This document shows positions 1-9,429 of a stretch of 64,000 nt of DNA, piece after piece. Numbering within the stretch: the first letter of the stretch is position 1; the number at the start of each line of letters is the position of its first letter. The notes beneath the pieces were generated by a model that saw only the letters and a list, made by a program, of their open reading frames with translations, was not told where the DNA came from and made no database searches. The DNA is from Desulfobacterales bacterium (GTDB lineage Bacteria; Desulfobacterota; Desulfobacteria; Desulfobacterales; JAAELO01): contig JAAELO010000047.1 of the NCBI GenBank assembly GCA_024226555.1, forward strand, positions 1-64,000. Reading direction: 5' to 3'. A program made the translations under genes and the position numbers.

Positions 1-98
1 ACTTCAATGTTAGGTCTTGGTTTCCGGGGGAGTCGCTAATAACTCCTTTTTTATCAAACCACAGTTATTCAAAAAAATTCTAATTATTAGAGGTTCCC
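1..98 (-). repeat. GGGAACC-family MITE, partial, long-arm subtype
   Basis: Ends at 98 with the family terminus (TAGAGGTTCCC), followed by TATA. Positions 1-45 on the reverse strand match the long-arm extension (TTATTAGCGACTCC...GGAACCTAAC) also seen at 46831-46910 and 47868-47954. The other end lies outside or is degenerate, so a target duplication cannot be tested. The stretch 99-254 holds no recognisable feature. Confidence 0.7.
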
Positions 99-254
99 TA
101 TAGTTTGTGATAACAAATAGATGATCAGAGTTGACCATTTTAATAAAAAAACTAAATTAATTGAATGAATAAAATTTCGAAAATGAAACGGAAATTACAA
201 AAAATAAAAAGATATTTATTTCACATATTAGCATGTTGCATTTTATTAAAATAA

Positions 255-728
255 TTAAGGAGTCCAATCCATATCAAGACATTTTCTCACATAATTTTCT
301 TTTAACTCTTTTATATAATTATCCATCGCTATTCGGCACTCTTCCTGCGTAACCTTATCTCTTAAAAGAGTCTCATCATAAGCAACTTTAAGAGGAGTAT
401 CATCAATAATTTCATGTTCAACAGAATCTTTGTCAGGCAGTGGCATATCTTTACTAACAAGTTCACAGCCAACAATATGAGCCTGTCTTGAAACAACTGA
501 TCTTGCAACATCTACATGTTCGGCTTCAACAATTTTATTTAGTAACACCTCATATCTGTCTATTGGGTTTTTCTGACTCCCGGATGTTGACGGGTCTGCA
601 GACCATCTTTCAATCTGTCTATCTCCTCTTTGAAATAATGAGGTTAGAGTAGATTTTCCAAGATAGAAAATACAAGCTGAAAAAAATTCCCAGGTCTTGC
701 CAGGTAGGGTTGTCGGTTCACGTCTCAT
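255..728 (-). CDS. hypothetical protein, 157 aa, possible phage-type regulator
   Basis: A complete 157-residue reading frame on the reverse strand with normal acidic/basic composition and no membrane segment. The N-terminal third contains a run around residues 24-45 (GKSTLTSLFQRGDRQIERW) that looks like a helix-turn-helix-sized segment. It is followed by NPIDRYEVLLNK, a pattern reminiscent of small phage-regulator-like proteins of sulfate reducers; this is a weak recollection, not a domain assignment. The C-terminal part is acidic (EHEIIDDTP). It is divergent from the YbjN/PspA pair, with about 130 bp of very AT-rich shared upstream DNA that could hold both promoters. Function unknown. Confidence 0.55.
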   Translation of the reverse strand: MRREPTTLPGKTWEFFSACIFYLGKSTLTSLFQRGDRQIERWSADPSTSGSQKNPIDRYEVLLNKIVEAEHVDVARSVVSRQAHIVGCELVSKDMPLPDKDSVEHEIIDDTPLKVAYDETLLRDKVTQEECRIAMDNYIKELKENYVRKCLDMDWTP

Positions 729-858
729 TACGACCTCGCTTTAATCTCATTATTTGTTAGTTTGTAATTAACATTAATTCTTTGAAAATTATTAATTAGT
801 TTTTCATATAATTGCAAATTTTAAAACGCTTTTAAAATTTAAAATGGAGGTTTTCGTG

Positions 859-1248
859 ATGGAGAAATTTGATTTAGTACAACAATATTTAACAGATATG
901 AATATGAGCATTCTTAAAACAGATGAAAAGGAAGAACTCTTCATCGTTGATGACGAAGATAATGGTATTAAAAATATGGTTATAGATTGTGAAGAACCGA
1001 TACTGATTCTTGAACAAATTATTATGGATACACCTTCTGATAGTAATGAGTTTTACAGAGATCTTCTTCGAATGAACAGACAGTTGGTCCATGGTGCATT
1101 TGTACTGGATGAATCTGCATCGAAGGTTATTTACAGAGATACTCTGCAGATAGACAATCTTGATATGAATGAGCTTGAAGCTTCAATAAATTCTTTAAGT
1201 CTTGCGCTTTCAGAATTCGGTACAAAATTGATTTCATATGCACATTAA
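859..1248 (+). CDS. YbjN-like / CesT-fold protein upstream of PspA
   Basis: Small acidic protein of about 130 residues with the pattern of YbjN-type (type III chaperone-like fold) proteins: an alternating beta-rich middle (ELFIVDDEDNGIKNMVIDCE), the FYRDLLRMNRQLVHGAFVLDE segment, and a C-terminal helix. An in-frame ATG exists at 844, but the GGAGG at 846-850 lies inside that extension and is spaced correctly for the ATG at 859, so 859 is preferred. It lies 28 bp upstream of the PspA gene on the same strand, and such pairs recur in bacterial genomes. Likely role: a partner or chaperone in envelope-stress response. This is inference from family and context. Confidence 0.7.
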   Translation: MEKFDLVQQYLTDMNMSILKTDEKEELFIVDDEDNGIKNMVIDCEEPILILEQIIMDTPSDSNEFYRDLLRMNRQLVHGAFVLDESASKVIYRDTLQIDNLDMNELEASINSLSLALSEFGTKLISYAH

Positions 1249-1276
1249 AAAACAATTTAAGAAAAGGAGATAATAT

Positions 1277-1981
1277 ATGTCATTTTTCAAAAGAGTATTT
1301 AAAATAGGTGAAGCAAATGCACACGACCTTCTTGATAAAATGGAAGATCCAATCAAAATGACTGAGCAGGGTATTAGAGATCTTAAAACAGATCTACAAG
1401 AGGCTATGAAGGCACTTGCTGAGGTAAAAGCAATATCAATCAGAACCAGAAAAGAGTCAGACAGTAACAAGAAACTTGCTGCTGATTTTGAAAGAAAAGC
1501 GATGCTACTTCTTAAAAAAGCCCAGGATAATAGTTTGGATCTTGCAGATGCAGAAAGACTCGCAACAGAGGCGCTTTCAAAGAAGGCACAACATTCTGAA
1601 ACTGCTGTAAAACTGTCAGGCGAAGCTGAAAAACATGAAAAAATGGTTAATAACCTTCAGTCAAATGTAAACAAGATCAAATCTACTATCTCAACCTATG
1701 AGAACGATTTGACAACTCTGAAAGCAAGAGCAAAAACAGCTCATTCAACAAAAAAGATTAATGCTCAACTTGCAAAAATTGATTCATCAGGAACCATTTC
1801 TATGCTTGAAAAAATGAAAGCAAAAGTTGAAGAAGATGAGTCTCTTGCTGAAGCTTACGGAGAGATGAACACAGAAAAAACAATTGATGATGAAATAAAC
1901 AGTGCACTTGGATCAGGAACAGATCTTGAAGCATCATCCCAGCTTGCAGATCTAAAGAAAAAGATGGGAATAGCAGCATAA
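1277..1981 (+). CDS. pspA: PspA/IM30 (phage shock protein A) family protein
   Basis: 234 residues, almost entirely predicted coiled coil. The N-terminus (MSFFKRVFKIGEANAHDLLDK) followed by EDPIKMTEQGIRDL is the family signature (canonical: DPxKxxxQxIRDM). The C-terminus ends LADLKKKMG, also typical. PspA/IM30 proteins form ESCRT-III-like helical assemblies on the inner face of the cytoplasmic membrane and protect it during stress. A good RBS (AAGGAGA) precedes the start. Probably cotranscribed with the YbjN-like gene and ended by the strong terminator at 2050-2087. No pspF-like regulator is present nearby. Confidence 0.9.
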   Translation: MSFFKRVFKIGEANAHDLLDKMEDPIKMTEQGIRDLKTDLQEAMKALAEVKAISIRTRKESDSNKKLAADFERKAMLLLKKAQDNSLDLADAERLATEALSKKAQHSETAVKLSGEAEKHEKMVNNLQSNVNKIKSTISTYENDLTTLKARAKTAHSTKKINAQLAKIDSSGTISMLEKMKAKVEEDESLAEAYGEMNTEKTIDDEINSALGSGTDLEASSQLADLKKKMGIAA

Positions 1982-2049
1982 AGAAAGAATTTTAAAGAAA
2001 AACCTTTAAATAAATTCATTTACCCCTCGCAATAACTTGCGAATCCTCA

Positions 2050-2087
2050 GGCGGAATCAGATTGGCTGATTCCGCCCCCCTTTTTTT
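2050..2087 (+). terminator. intrinsic terminator after pspA
   Basis: A perfect 10-bp stem (GGCGGAATCA/TGATTCCGCC) with a 7-nt loop, then a C run and seven T residues (2081-2087). It separates the pspA unit from purC. Confidence 0.92.
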
Positions 2088-2190
2088 GCCACTAAAAGAT
2101 TGTTTTCACATATAATATTTGTTAAGTAGACACAAAAATGGATATAAATTATAATCTTCTGATTTGATAAAAAATAAAGGGTGATAAAAA

Positions 2191-3060
2191 ATGGATAAAG
2201 GTCTTTCTGGTTTAAATCTTATTAGGCAGGGTAAAGTTAGAGAACTCTACGATTTTGATGATAAAATTCTACTTGTTACAAGTGACAGAATATCAGCGTT
2301 TGATGTAATAATGCCTGATCTGATTGAAGGAAAAGGTAAAGTGCTTACTCAGATCTCACTTTTCTGGTTCAAGCAACTTGAATCTATAGTTAGAAATCAT
2401 ATTGTTACTGCAAATGTGGATGAATTTCCTGAAGAGTGCAAACCCCACAGAGATTATCTTGAAGGTAGAAGCATGTTCGTCACAAAAACTGAGCCTTTGC
2501 CTATTGAATGTGTTGTAAGAGGTTTTATAACAGGTTCCGGATGGAAATCTTATCAAAATGACGGTACAGTTTGTGGTATCAAACTTCCAGAGGGACTAAA
2601 AGAGTCGGAACAACTTGCAGAACCACTTTTCACTCCATCAACAAAAGCAGAAGTTGGTGAACATGATGAAAATATAAGTTTTGAAGAAGCTGTAAAACTT
2701 ATTGGTGAGGAAAAAGCAAATAAAGTTAAAGAGATAAGTATTGAGATATATAAAAAAGGCGTAGAGATCGCTGATAAATTAGGGATCATAATTGCTGATA
2801 CCAAATTTGAGTTTGGTATTTTAGATGATGAAATAATTCTGATAGATGAAGTTCTAACACCTGACTCTTCAAGATTCTGGCCTAAAGCAACTTATAAACC
2901 AGGTGGATCTCAAAAAAGTTTTGATAAACAATTCTTGCGTGATTACCTAAAAACTCTTGATTGGGATAAACAAGCTCCGGGACCAAATCTTCCCAATGAT
3001 ATAATTGCTAAAACCAGTGAAAAATATAATGAAGCAATGGAGCTCTTTCTTGGTTCATGA
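2191..3060 (+). CDS. purC: phosphoribosylaminoimidazole-succinocarboxamide synthase
   Basis: 289 residues, the usual length for the longer SAICAR synthases. Recognisable motifs are [22 protein letters not shown] near the start, the ATP-binding/aspartate region with [34 protein letters not shown], and [28 protein letters not shown] near the C-terminus. The enzyme joins CAIR and aspartate with ATP hydrolysis in de novo purine synthesis. RBS GGGTGA lies a few bases upstream of the ATG. First gene of a compact operon: the next start codon follows the stop by one base. No other pur gene is in the window. Confidence 0.96.
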   Translation: MDKGLSGLNLIRQGKVRELYDFDDKILLVTSDRISAFDVIMPDLIEGKGKVLTQISLFWFKQLESIVRNHIVTANVDEFPEECKPHRDYLEGRSMFVTKTEPLPIECVVRGFITGSGWKSYQNDGTVCGIKLPEGLKESEQLAEPLFTPSTKAEVGEHDENISFEEAVKLIGEEKANKVKEISIEIYKKGVEIADKLGIIIADTKFEFGILDDEIILIDEVLTPDSSRFWPKATYKPGGSQKSFDKQFLRDYLKTLDWDKQAPGPNLPNDIIAKTSEKYNEAMELFLGS

Positions 3061-3061
3061 G

Positions 3062-4015
3062 ATGAAAATAAAAATAGAGAAAGTAAAGCTTGAGGATATT
3101 GACTCTGATGAAAAATTCAGAGTCACCACAAACAATTGTATAAAAGAACTTTTGAGTTCAATCAAAGAGGATGGGTTAATAACCCCTCCTCTTTTGATTT
3201 TTGAAAAGAACAAATATCTAATTGTAAGTGGTTTTAGAAGATTATCTGCATGCAAAAAATTGAATGTTGCTGAAATAAATGCGATTGTTTTAGATGAACC
3301 AGATGAATTAAAACTTCATAAATATGCAATTTTAGAAAATTCAAAACATCGAAACCTTAATGTCATTGAGCAAAGTATTGCCGTTACCAGGCTTTTACCC
3401 TTTTTTGATGGGGCAGATAGTGCCAAAGAGATATCTAAAATAACAGGTATTCCTCAGAATCCATCATTAATTGACAAGCTCACACAAATTTCAAAACTTC
3501 CCACCAGGATTAAGAATTATATGTTGGATGATTCAATTTCAATGGTAATTGGGCTTGAGCTGTCAAATCTGGAAAATAGAGTTGCAATCAAATTTGCCGA
3601 TATATTCCATTTTTTAAAGATGTCTCTGAATATTCAAAAAGAGGTTCTGACGAATATTGTTGAGATATCACATCGTGAAAAAATATCACTTGATGATATT
3701 TTTAATACCAAAGAAATTTTTGATATTTTGGCTGACCAGGATAAAAACAGAAATGAAATAGCATCCTGTTTCAGGCAATATCTGAAAAAAAGAAGATATC
3801 CTGAACTATCAAAAGCCGAGAAATTCTACATTGATAAAACAAAAACTTTAAATTTGAAAAATATCAAACTTATACCTCCAAAATTTTTTGAAGGGGATAA
3901 CTATACTATTTCCATGAATTTTAAAACCACCTCTGATCTAACAAAATATGCCGAAGAGATAGATTCTTTAAGTCAAAATGAGATTATGGATGAGATCCTG
4001 AAAAGGGAGTATTAA
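3062..4015 (+). CDS. ParB/Srx-fold N-terminal domain protein, partner of SPL radical SAM
   Basis: About 317 residues starting at the ATG one base after the purC stop; an upstream in-frame ATG at 3005 lies inside purC and is not preferred. Residues about 1-110 form a ParB-like domain: SGFRRLSACKKL matches the GERRxxA box and LENSKHRNLNVIEQS matches the ENxxRxxLxxxE box, the nucleotide-binding motifs of ParB CTPases. The rest is helical, as in the ParB DNA-binding region, but no clear centromere-binding signature is visible. There is no parA nearby, so a chromosome-partition role is unlikely. Three bases separate it from the radical SAM gene, so the two products probably work together; the substrate is unknown. 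Confidence 0.8.
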   Translation: MKIKIEKVKLEDIDSDEKFRVTTNNCIKELLSSIKEDGLITPPLLIFEKNKYLIVSGFRRLSACKKLNVAEINAIVLDEPDELKLHKYAILENSKHRNLNVIEQSIAVTRLLPFFDGADSAKEISKITGIPQNPSLIDKLTQISKLPTRIKNYMLDDSISMVIGLELSNLENRVAIKFADIFHFLKMSLNIQKEVLTNIVEISHREKISLDDIFNTKEIFDILADQDKNRNEIASCFRQYLKKRRYPELSKAEKFYIDKTKTLNLKNIKLIPPKFFEGDNYTISMNFKTTSDLTKYAEEIDSLSQNEIMDEILKREY

Positions 4016-4017
4016 TT

Positions 4018-5127
4018 TTGCCAGTTACAAAATTATACATAGATAAAGAGGTTGAAGATTATTCAAATGTTAGAGAGTTCTCCTCAAGAATTGATCTTGA
4101 AGGTGAGATAGTTGATGATCAACAGGTAATTTTTGATATTATACAGGAAAGTTCTGACCCAATTCAGAAAGCAAAGGAAGTTATCTTTCTAACCCGTAAC
4201 AAAGGCGCCTTCATTAAAAAATGTCCGGGAACAAGCATATATACCTGTTGTGGTTATAAAATTCTTCATATTGGGACATTTTGTGATATGGATTGTTCCT
4301 ACTGTATCCTGCAAACCTATTTCCATCCTCCAATAATGCAGTATTTTGTGAACCACATCGATATGATGACAGAACTTGACCGGATATTTGAAGAAAAAGC
4401 TATCCATAGAGTTGGAACCGGTGAATTTACTGATTCACTAATATGGGAAAAATGGACAGATATAGCATCAAAGTTAGTAACAAAATTTTCAAAACAGAAT
4501 AACTCAATACTTGAATTAAAATCAAAAACAGTCAATATAAAAAAACTTGAAAATCTTAATCATAATGGGAAAACGATCCTTGCCTGGTCCATGAATACTC
4601 CACATGTCATAAAAGAGGAGGAAAAGGATACAACTCCTCTTAAAGCAAGGTTAAGAGCTGCCCAAAAAGTTGAATCATGGGGTTATAAATTAGCCTTCCA
4701 TTTTGATCCAATGGTATTCTACGATAATTGCCATGAAGAATATAAAGATGTAGTTCGACAAATTTTTAAAAATGTTTCCCCTGAAAATGTTGCTTATATA
4801 AGTATAGGTTCCTTCAGATTCATGCCGGATCTTAAACAGATCATCCAAAAAAGATTTAAAGAATCAACCCTTGTCTATGGTGAGTTTATACATGGTTTAG
4901 ATAACAAAATGAGATATTTTAAACCACTTCGCTTAAAAATGTATCAGGCAATTGTTTCTGAAATTAAGCTACTTGCTCCAGATGTACTGGTTTACTTCTG
5001 CATGGAGGATGATGAAATATGGGAAAAAACTTTTGGGTTTGTTCCTGATAAAGATGAGGGGCTTTCTAAGATGCTTGACAAGAGAGTTGCCAAACTCTGT
5101 GGTCTAAACAAAGGCCTATTAATTTAA
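4018..5127 (+). CDS. SPL-family radical SAM protein (spore photoproduct lyase-like)
   Basis: 369 residues. The radical SAM cluster motif CDMDCSYC (Cx3Cx2C) at about residue 91-98 follows the GYKILHIGTF segment, and VGTGEFTDSLIWE is characteristic of the SPL family. Spore photoproduct lyase repairs the thymine photodimer of spores; non-sporulating bacteria carry homologues of uncertain function, so the exact reaction is not claimed. The start is TTG at 4018, three bases after the ParB-like stop, with AAAGGGAG just upstream. A GGGAACC element begins directly at the base after the stop codon, so the transcript end may be this hairpin. Confidence 0.85.
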   Translation: MPVTKLYIDKEVEDYSNVREFSSRIDLEGEIVDDQQVIFDIIQESSDPIQKAKEVIFLTRNKGAFIKKCPGTSIYTCCGYKILHIGTFCDMDCSYCILQTYFHPPIMQYFVNHIDMMTELDRIFEEKAIHRVGTGEFTDSLIWEKWTDIASKLVTKFSKQNNSILELKSKTVNIKKLENLNHNGKTILAWSMNTPHVIKEEEKDTTPLKARLRAAQKVESWGYKLAFHFDPMVFYDNCHEEYKDVVRQIFKNVSPENVAYISIGSFRFMPDLKQIIQKRFKESTLVYGEFIHGLDNKMRYFKPLRLKMYQAIVSEIKLLAPDVLVYFCMEDDEIWEKTFGFVPDKDEGLSKMLDKRVAKLCGLNKGLLI

Positions 5128-5302
5128 GGGAACCTCTTCTTCTAATTAACATTTTTGATTTATTAAATTATTGATAGACTTGAGTTGTCGCTAATTTTTT
5201 GTAATTTGATTGAAATACAAGGCATTAAAATAAATAACGGAGTAGTATCGGTTAAAACAAAACTAAAGCCTTTTTGTTTTATAGGCGGTTATTAGAGAAC
5301 AA
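5128..5302 (+). repeat. GGGAACC-family MITE, degenerate copy
   Basis: Begins GGGAACCTCTTCTTC immediately after a stop codon; the interior contains the family core (ATTGAAATACAAGGCATT, AATAACGG) and it ends GGCGGTTATTAGAGAACAACC. Both arms carry a GTTGTC/GAACAAC variant. No convincing target duplication remains. The rest of the gap to 5553 contains a hairpin at 5293-5329 (GAGAACAACCATAAATT / AATTTATGATTGTTCTC) and otherwise featureless AT-rich DNA. Confidence 0.65.
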
Positions 5303-5553
5303 CCATAAATTAAATTTATGATTGTTCTCTATTTAGAAGCATAAACAGACCTTGTTTTGATTTTGATTTTGATATAAAATAACTCAAAATAGAATTAATA
5401 TCAGGTAGAATTAAAACTAACAGAGTTATCATTGCTTATCTGCAAACGTTATATGGCTTGATTGCTATCGCAAACTCAGATATTGAACTTCAATCGCATT
5501 CATTAAAGATTTACCACGTATTCAACATTTAAAAGCACTGTGAAAGGATTAAT

Positions 5554-6303
5554 ATGAGACTCTGTATTATATTAATAATATTTTTGCTTCCATTTCAGGT
5601 TCTTTGTAAATCATTAAAATTGTCAGCAGCACTTACCGTTGAGCCATATATAATAAAAGCTAATAATACAGGATTTGAGGTGGATATCGTTAGAGAAGCA
5701 TTTGCGCTGGAAGGATATAGTATTAAGATTATTTATCAACCGTTACGGCAAACAAAAATATCATTTAAAAAAAGGTATGTTGATGGTGCCATGACAGTAA
5801 AAGAAGACTATCCTGAGATAAAAGGAGCCTATTTATCAAATCAATACATAACATATCATAATTTTGTTGTTACGCTTAAATCCCGTGGGATAAAGATTAA
5901 AAAAATTGCAGATCTGGCAGATAAAAATATGATTGCTTTTCAACAAGCTAAGTTTGTATTTGGTGATGAGTTTAGAAAGATGGCTAAAAACAACCAGAAA
6001 TATAAAGAAATGTCCAATCAGGAATCCCAGATAATTATGTTTTTCCTCAATCGTACTGATGCCATACTATTGGACTATCATATTTTTAATTATTACAAAA
6101 ACAGGCTGAAAAATATTCCAACGAAGCAATCGGTTGTTTTTCATGAGTTATTCCCTGCCAGTATTTTTCGTATGGCCTTAAGAGAAGAAAAAGTACGGGA
6201 TGCCTTTAACCGGGGGCTTAGAAAGATAAAAAAATCAGGACGATACAAAAAAATTATTGCTTCATATATAGGATCAATAAATTCAAATAAGTTAATGCAA
6301 TAG
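5554..6303 (+). CDS. extracellular solute-binding protein, family 3 (PBPb fold)
   Basis: 249 residues with a signal peptide (MRLCIILIIFLLPFQVLCKS) and a short mature chain typical of family-3 periplasmic binding domains. The opening LSAALTVEPYIIKANNTGFEVDIVREAF is the standard first strand and ligand-cleft region, and the C-terminal GLRKIKKSGRYKKIIASY is the usual end. RBS AAAGGA precedes the ATG. It lies 84 bp upstream of a hybrid histidine kinase, and no permease or ATPase gene is near, so a sensing role (presenting ligand to the kinase) is more likely than uptake. Ligand unknown. Confidence 0.85.
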   Translation: MRLCIILIIFLLPFQVLCKSLKLSAALTVEPYIIKANNTGFEVDIVREAFALEGYSIKIIYQPLRQTKISFKKRYVDGAMTVKEDYPEIKGAYLSNQYITYHNFVVTLKSRGIKIKKIADLADKNMIAFQQAKFVFGDEFRKMAKNNQKYKEMSNQESQIIMFFLNRTDAILLDYHIFNYYKNRLKNIPTKQSVVFHELFPASIFRMALREEKVRDAFNRGLRKIKKSGRYKKIIASYIGSINSNKLMQ

Positions 6304-6387
6304 AAAAGGGTAATATATTAATAAATGAGAGTGTTTTACTATTGATTTTGTCCTTTTGTTCAACTGGATGGAATATGGAGAACATTT

Positions 6388-9087
6388 ATGCAATCTGAAA
6401 ATCGGATAGACATAAGAAATTCAATAGCTACAAAACTCCTGAAAATCGTCTTTGGCCTTTACCTCATAATTGCAATCGGTATTACACTTGGTCATATGGT
6501 CATTGAATACCATTATCAGAAAAAAAATATTATGCATGATTTAGAGAAAATTCAGAAAACATTTGAGCAGAGCTTTGCTATTGATATGTGGCAGTGGAAT
6601 CACGAGGCGCTTCGTTCATCAGTTAGGGGAATACTTGAAATTCCTGTGATTGTTGGTGTGAAGGTTAAGAATACAGAAGGTAAAAATTTAGCCGCCGGAG
6701 GAGTAATTATACAAGACAGGAAAATTCTAAATGTTAGTCAACAGGTTAATTTGTTCGGTTTCAATAATGAAGAGTTATTAATTAACGGGGATGAGGTGCA
6801 AAAATTTGAAGTTTTTATGCATAAATTCCCGATCAAATATTCTTATGATGGAAATCTTATACAATTAGGAGAGGCAACAATTTATTCCAGTTCTTCTGTA
6901 ATTTTCAGAACAGTGAAAATGGGCTTTTTGATGCTGGTAATTAATGCAGTACTGAAAACCCTTGCATTGTGGTTCATATTTCTTTGGTTTTCTACATTCC
7001 TGTTACGCAGACCACTCACATCTCTGGCGTCTGCTGTAAAAAATGTTAGTTTGGAAAACCTTGATTCCTTCAGGGTAAACATAAAGACATCAGGAAAAAA
7101 TGAATTAAAACTCATAGAAAATTCGTTTAATTCAATGATAATTAATCTTCATAATTCTATGGTTGAACAAAACCGGGCAGAGGAAGCTCTACATGATAGA
7201 GAAGCTCATTTAAGAGTATTGATAGAGACAATACCAGACCTAATCTGGGTGAAAGATAAAGATGGGATTTATATTTCATGTAATCGAAAATTTGAAAGTT
7301 TATTTGATGCAAAAGAAGAGCAGATTAAGGGTAAAACAGATTATGATTTTTACGATAAAAAAAAGGCGGATGTTTTTCGGGAAAATGATAAAACTGCAAT
7401 AGAAACTGGTGGTTCACACATTAACGAAGAAGAAGTTATTTATATGAGCGATGGACACAAAGAACTTCTGGAAACCATAAAAACACCGATGTTTAATCAG
7501 GACGGTGAGTTATTAGGTGTTTTAGGCGTCGCACGGGATATTACCGAACGTAAACAAGCTGAATATAGAATAGCACAAGAAAAAGAACAACTTTTGGTAA
7601 CACTTCGATCAATTGGTGATGGAGTAATCACGACCAGTATATCCGGTGAGATTGATTTAATAAATAAAGTGGCTGAAACGATTACCGGATGGACATACAA
7701 AGAAGCTCACGGCAAAGATGTGATGGAAGTGTTCAACATCATAAATGCTCAAACAAGAAAGGAGTGTAAAAATCCTGTTCAAAAAGTGCTTGAAGCTAAA
7801 ACAATTGTTGGTCTTTCCAACAACACTGTTTTGATAGCTCGGGATGGCGCAGAAATAATGATCGCAGACAGTAGCGCACCAATTTTTGATGTTAATTATG
7901 AAATATTAGGAGTTGTTATAGTATTTCGTGATGTTACTGAAAAGCATAAAATAGAATCACAGCTCCAACAATCACAGAAAATGGAAGCTATCGGAACTTT
8001 AGCTGGTGGGATTGCCCATGATTTTAATAATATGCTTGGCGTTATTACCGGCAATATTTCATATGCTATAACAATCCTGAATAAAGATGATGAATTATAC
8101 GAGGTTCTTTCTGATGTTCAGAAATCAACAAAACACGCTCAAAGTCTTACTCAACAACTTCTTACATTTTCAAAGGGTGGTGTTCCTATAAAGAAAGCCT
8201 CTGACATCAACCGTTTGATTAATGAATCTGCAATATTTTCAATGAGAGGTTCAAAGGCCAATTGTATTTTTGATTTTTCAAATGATTTATCGACAGCTGA
8301 AATAGATGAAGGGCAAATCAACCAGGTCATTGGAAATTTGATAATAAATGCAAACCATGCCATGCCAAATGGCGGGTCGATCAATATCCTAACAGAAAAC
8401 ACAGAAATTGAATCTGAAAGCATTCTTCCTTTATCAGCAGGGCAATATATAAAAATTGTTGTTGCAGATAAAGGTATTGGCATCTCACAAAAGAATCTCC
8501 AATATATTTTTGAACCCTATTATACAACAAAACAAAAAGGAAATGGTCTCGGTTTAGCAACGGCTTATTCAATTATTAAAAGTCATGGAGGGCACATTAC
8601 TGTTAGCTCCGAGATTGATAAAGGAACTGTTTTCAGCATATATCTACCTGCATCATCAAAGGGCATAATTGAAGTTGAGGATAAGGAAGAACGAAAACAC
8701 ACTGGTCAAGGTAAGATTTTGATCATGGACGATCAAAAATCAATATTGAAGATGGTTGAAAGAATGCTTGGTAAAATGGGTTATAAGGTTGTATCTGTTA
8801 CAGATGGGACCCAGGTGATAAAATTATATCGTGAAGCATATAAATCTGATAAGCATTTTGATTTAGTCATTCTCGATCTTACAGTACCAGGAGGAACGGG
8901 TGGGGCAAAAACAATTCAGGAGTTATTGAAAATAGACCCAAAAGTAAAAGCAGTTGTATCTTCAGGATATTCGAATGATCCAATTATGGCTAATTATGAA
9001 AGCTATGGCTTTTGCGGAGTTGTTCCAAAACCCTACACTATAGACCTTCTGACTGAGGTTTTATACAAGATATTAGATGTAAAATAA
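6388..9087 (+). CDS. membrane hybrid sensor histidine kinase (HAMP-PAS-PAS-HisKA-HATPase-REC)
   Basis: 899 residues. There is one membrane segment at about 18-40, a periplasmic sensor region of about 130 residues, a second membrane segment at about 175-205, and a HAMP-like linker. Two PAS domains follow (about 270-390, ending VLGVARDITERK, and 395-525, ending IVFRDVTEK). The phospho-accepting His is in GGIAHDFNN at about residue 545, with N and G boxes of the ATPase domain (NLIINANHAMPNGG, KGNGLGLATAYSI). The C-terminal receiver domain has Asp in LVILDLTVPGG (about 829). It probably reads ligand state from the adjacent binding proteins; the output partner is not encoded here. Confidence 0.93.
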   Translation: MQSENRIDIRNSIATKLLKIVFGLYLIIAIGITLGHMVIEYHYQKKNIMHDLEKIQKTFEQSFAIDMWQWNHEALRSSVRGILEIPVIVGVKVKNTEGKNLAAGGVIIQDRKILNVSQQVNLFGFNNEELLINGDEVQKFEVFMHKFPIKYSYDGNLIQLGEATIYSSSSVIFRTVKMGFLMLVINAVLKTLALWFIFLWFSTFLLRRPLTSLASAVKNVSLENLDSFRVNIKTSGKNELKLIENSFNSMIINLHNSMVEQNRAEEALHDREAHLRVLIETIPDLIWVKDKDGIYISCNRKFESLFDAKEEQIKGKTDYDFYDKKKADVFRENDKTAIETGGSHINEEEVIYMSDGHKELLETIKTPMFNQDGELLGVLGVARDITERKQAEYRIAQEKEQLLVTLRSIGDGVITTSISGEIDLINKVAETITGWTYKEAHGKDVMEVFNIINAQTRKECKNPVQKVLEAKTIVGLSNNTVLIARDGAEIMIADSSAPIFDVNYEILGVVIVFRDVTEKHKIESQLQQSQKMEAIGTLAGGIAHDFNNMLGVITGNISYAITILNKDDELYEVLSDVQKSTKHAQSLTQQLLTFSKGGVPIKKASDINRLINESAIFSMRGSKANCIFDFSNDLSTAEIDEGQINQVIGNLIINANHAMPNGGSINILTENTEIESESILPLSAGQYIKIVVADKGIGISQKNLQYIFEPYYTTKQKGNGLGLATAYSIIKSHGGHITVSSEIDKGTVFSIYLPASSKGIIEVEDKEERKHTGQGKILIMDDQKSILKMVERMLGKMGYKVVSVTDGTQVIKLYREAYKSDKHFDLVILDLTVPGGTGGAKTIQELLKIDPKVKAVVSSGYSNDPIMANYESYGFCGVVPKPYTIDLLTEVLYKILDVK

Positions 9088-9091
9088 CTAA

Positions 9092-9222
9092 AGGAAACCT
9101 CTAATAATTAATATTTTGGATGAAATGCAAGGCATTTCCAAAAGTAAGGAACCGATTTTATTACAGCTTTTATTTGAAAATAACAAAGTATTACGCCAAA
9201 AGAGGGGTTATTAGAGATTCAC
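9092..9222 (+). repeat. GGGAACC-family MITE, degenerate ends
   Basis: Starts AGGAAACCTCTAATAATTA, with a full family interior (GATGAAATGCAAGGCATTTCC, then AACCGATTTTATTACAG), and ends GGGGTTATTAGAGATTCAC. Both terminal GGG/CCC triplets have mutated and no clear 4-bp duplication is left, so it is an older copy. It lies just after the kinase stop codon. Confidence 0.85.
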
Positions 9223-9253
9223 AAATAAAGTCCGCATAGTTTCCTGAAATTCT

Positions 9254-9282
9254 TTGACTATTTTATGGCTATTTTATATAAT
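9254..9282 (+). promoter_or_regulatory. sigma70-type promoter for the second solute-binding protein
   Basis: TTGACT (9254-9259), a 17-bp spacer and a perfect TATAAT (9277-9282). The start codon is about 148 bases downstream, leaving a leader of roughly 140 nt with no obvious structure. Confidence 0.7.
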
Positions 9283-9429
9283 TTAGAGAATACCTTCTAA
9301 TACTCTGTATAATAGAATTAAGCATTGTTGATGTTTAAATTATCCTAACCAGCCCTGACTTGAAACCCTATTGAATCCTGAAAATAAAACAGTAAATTTT
9401 TGATTTATAAACCCATGGAGGAAAATATT

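Noticed and set aside
3062-4015. Chromosome partition protein ParB
   Set aside because: No parA, no parS-like site seen, and it is coupled to purC and a radical SAM gene.
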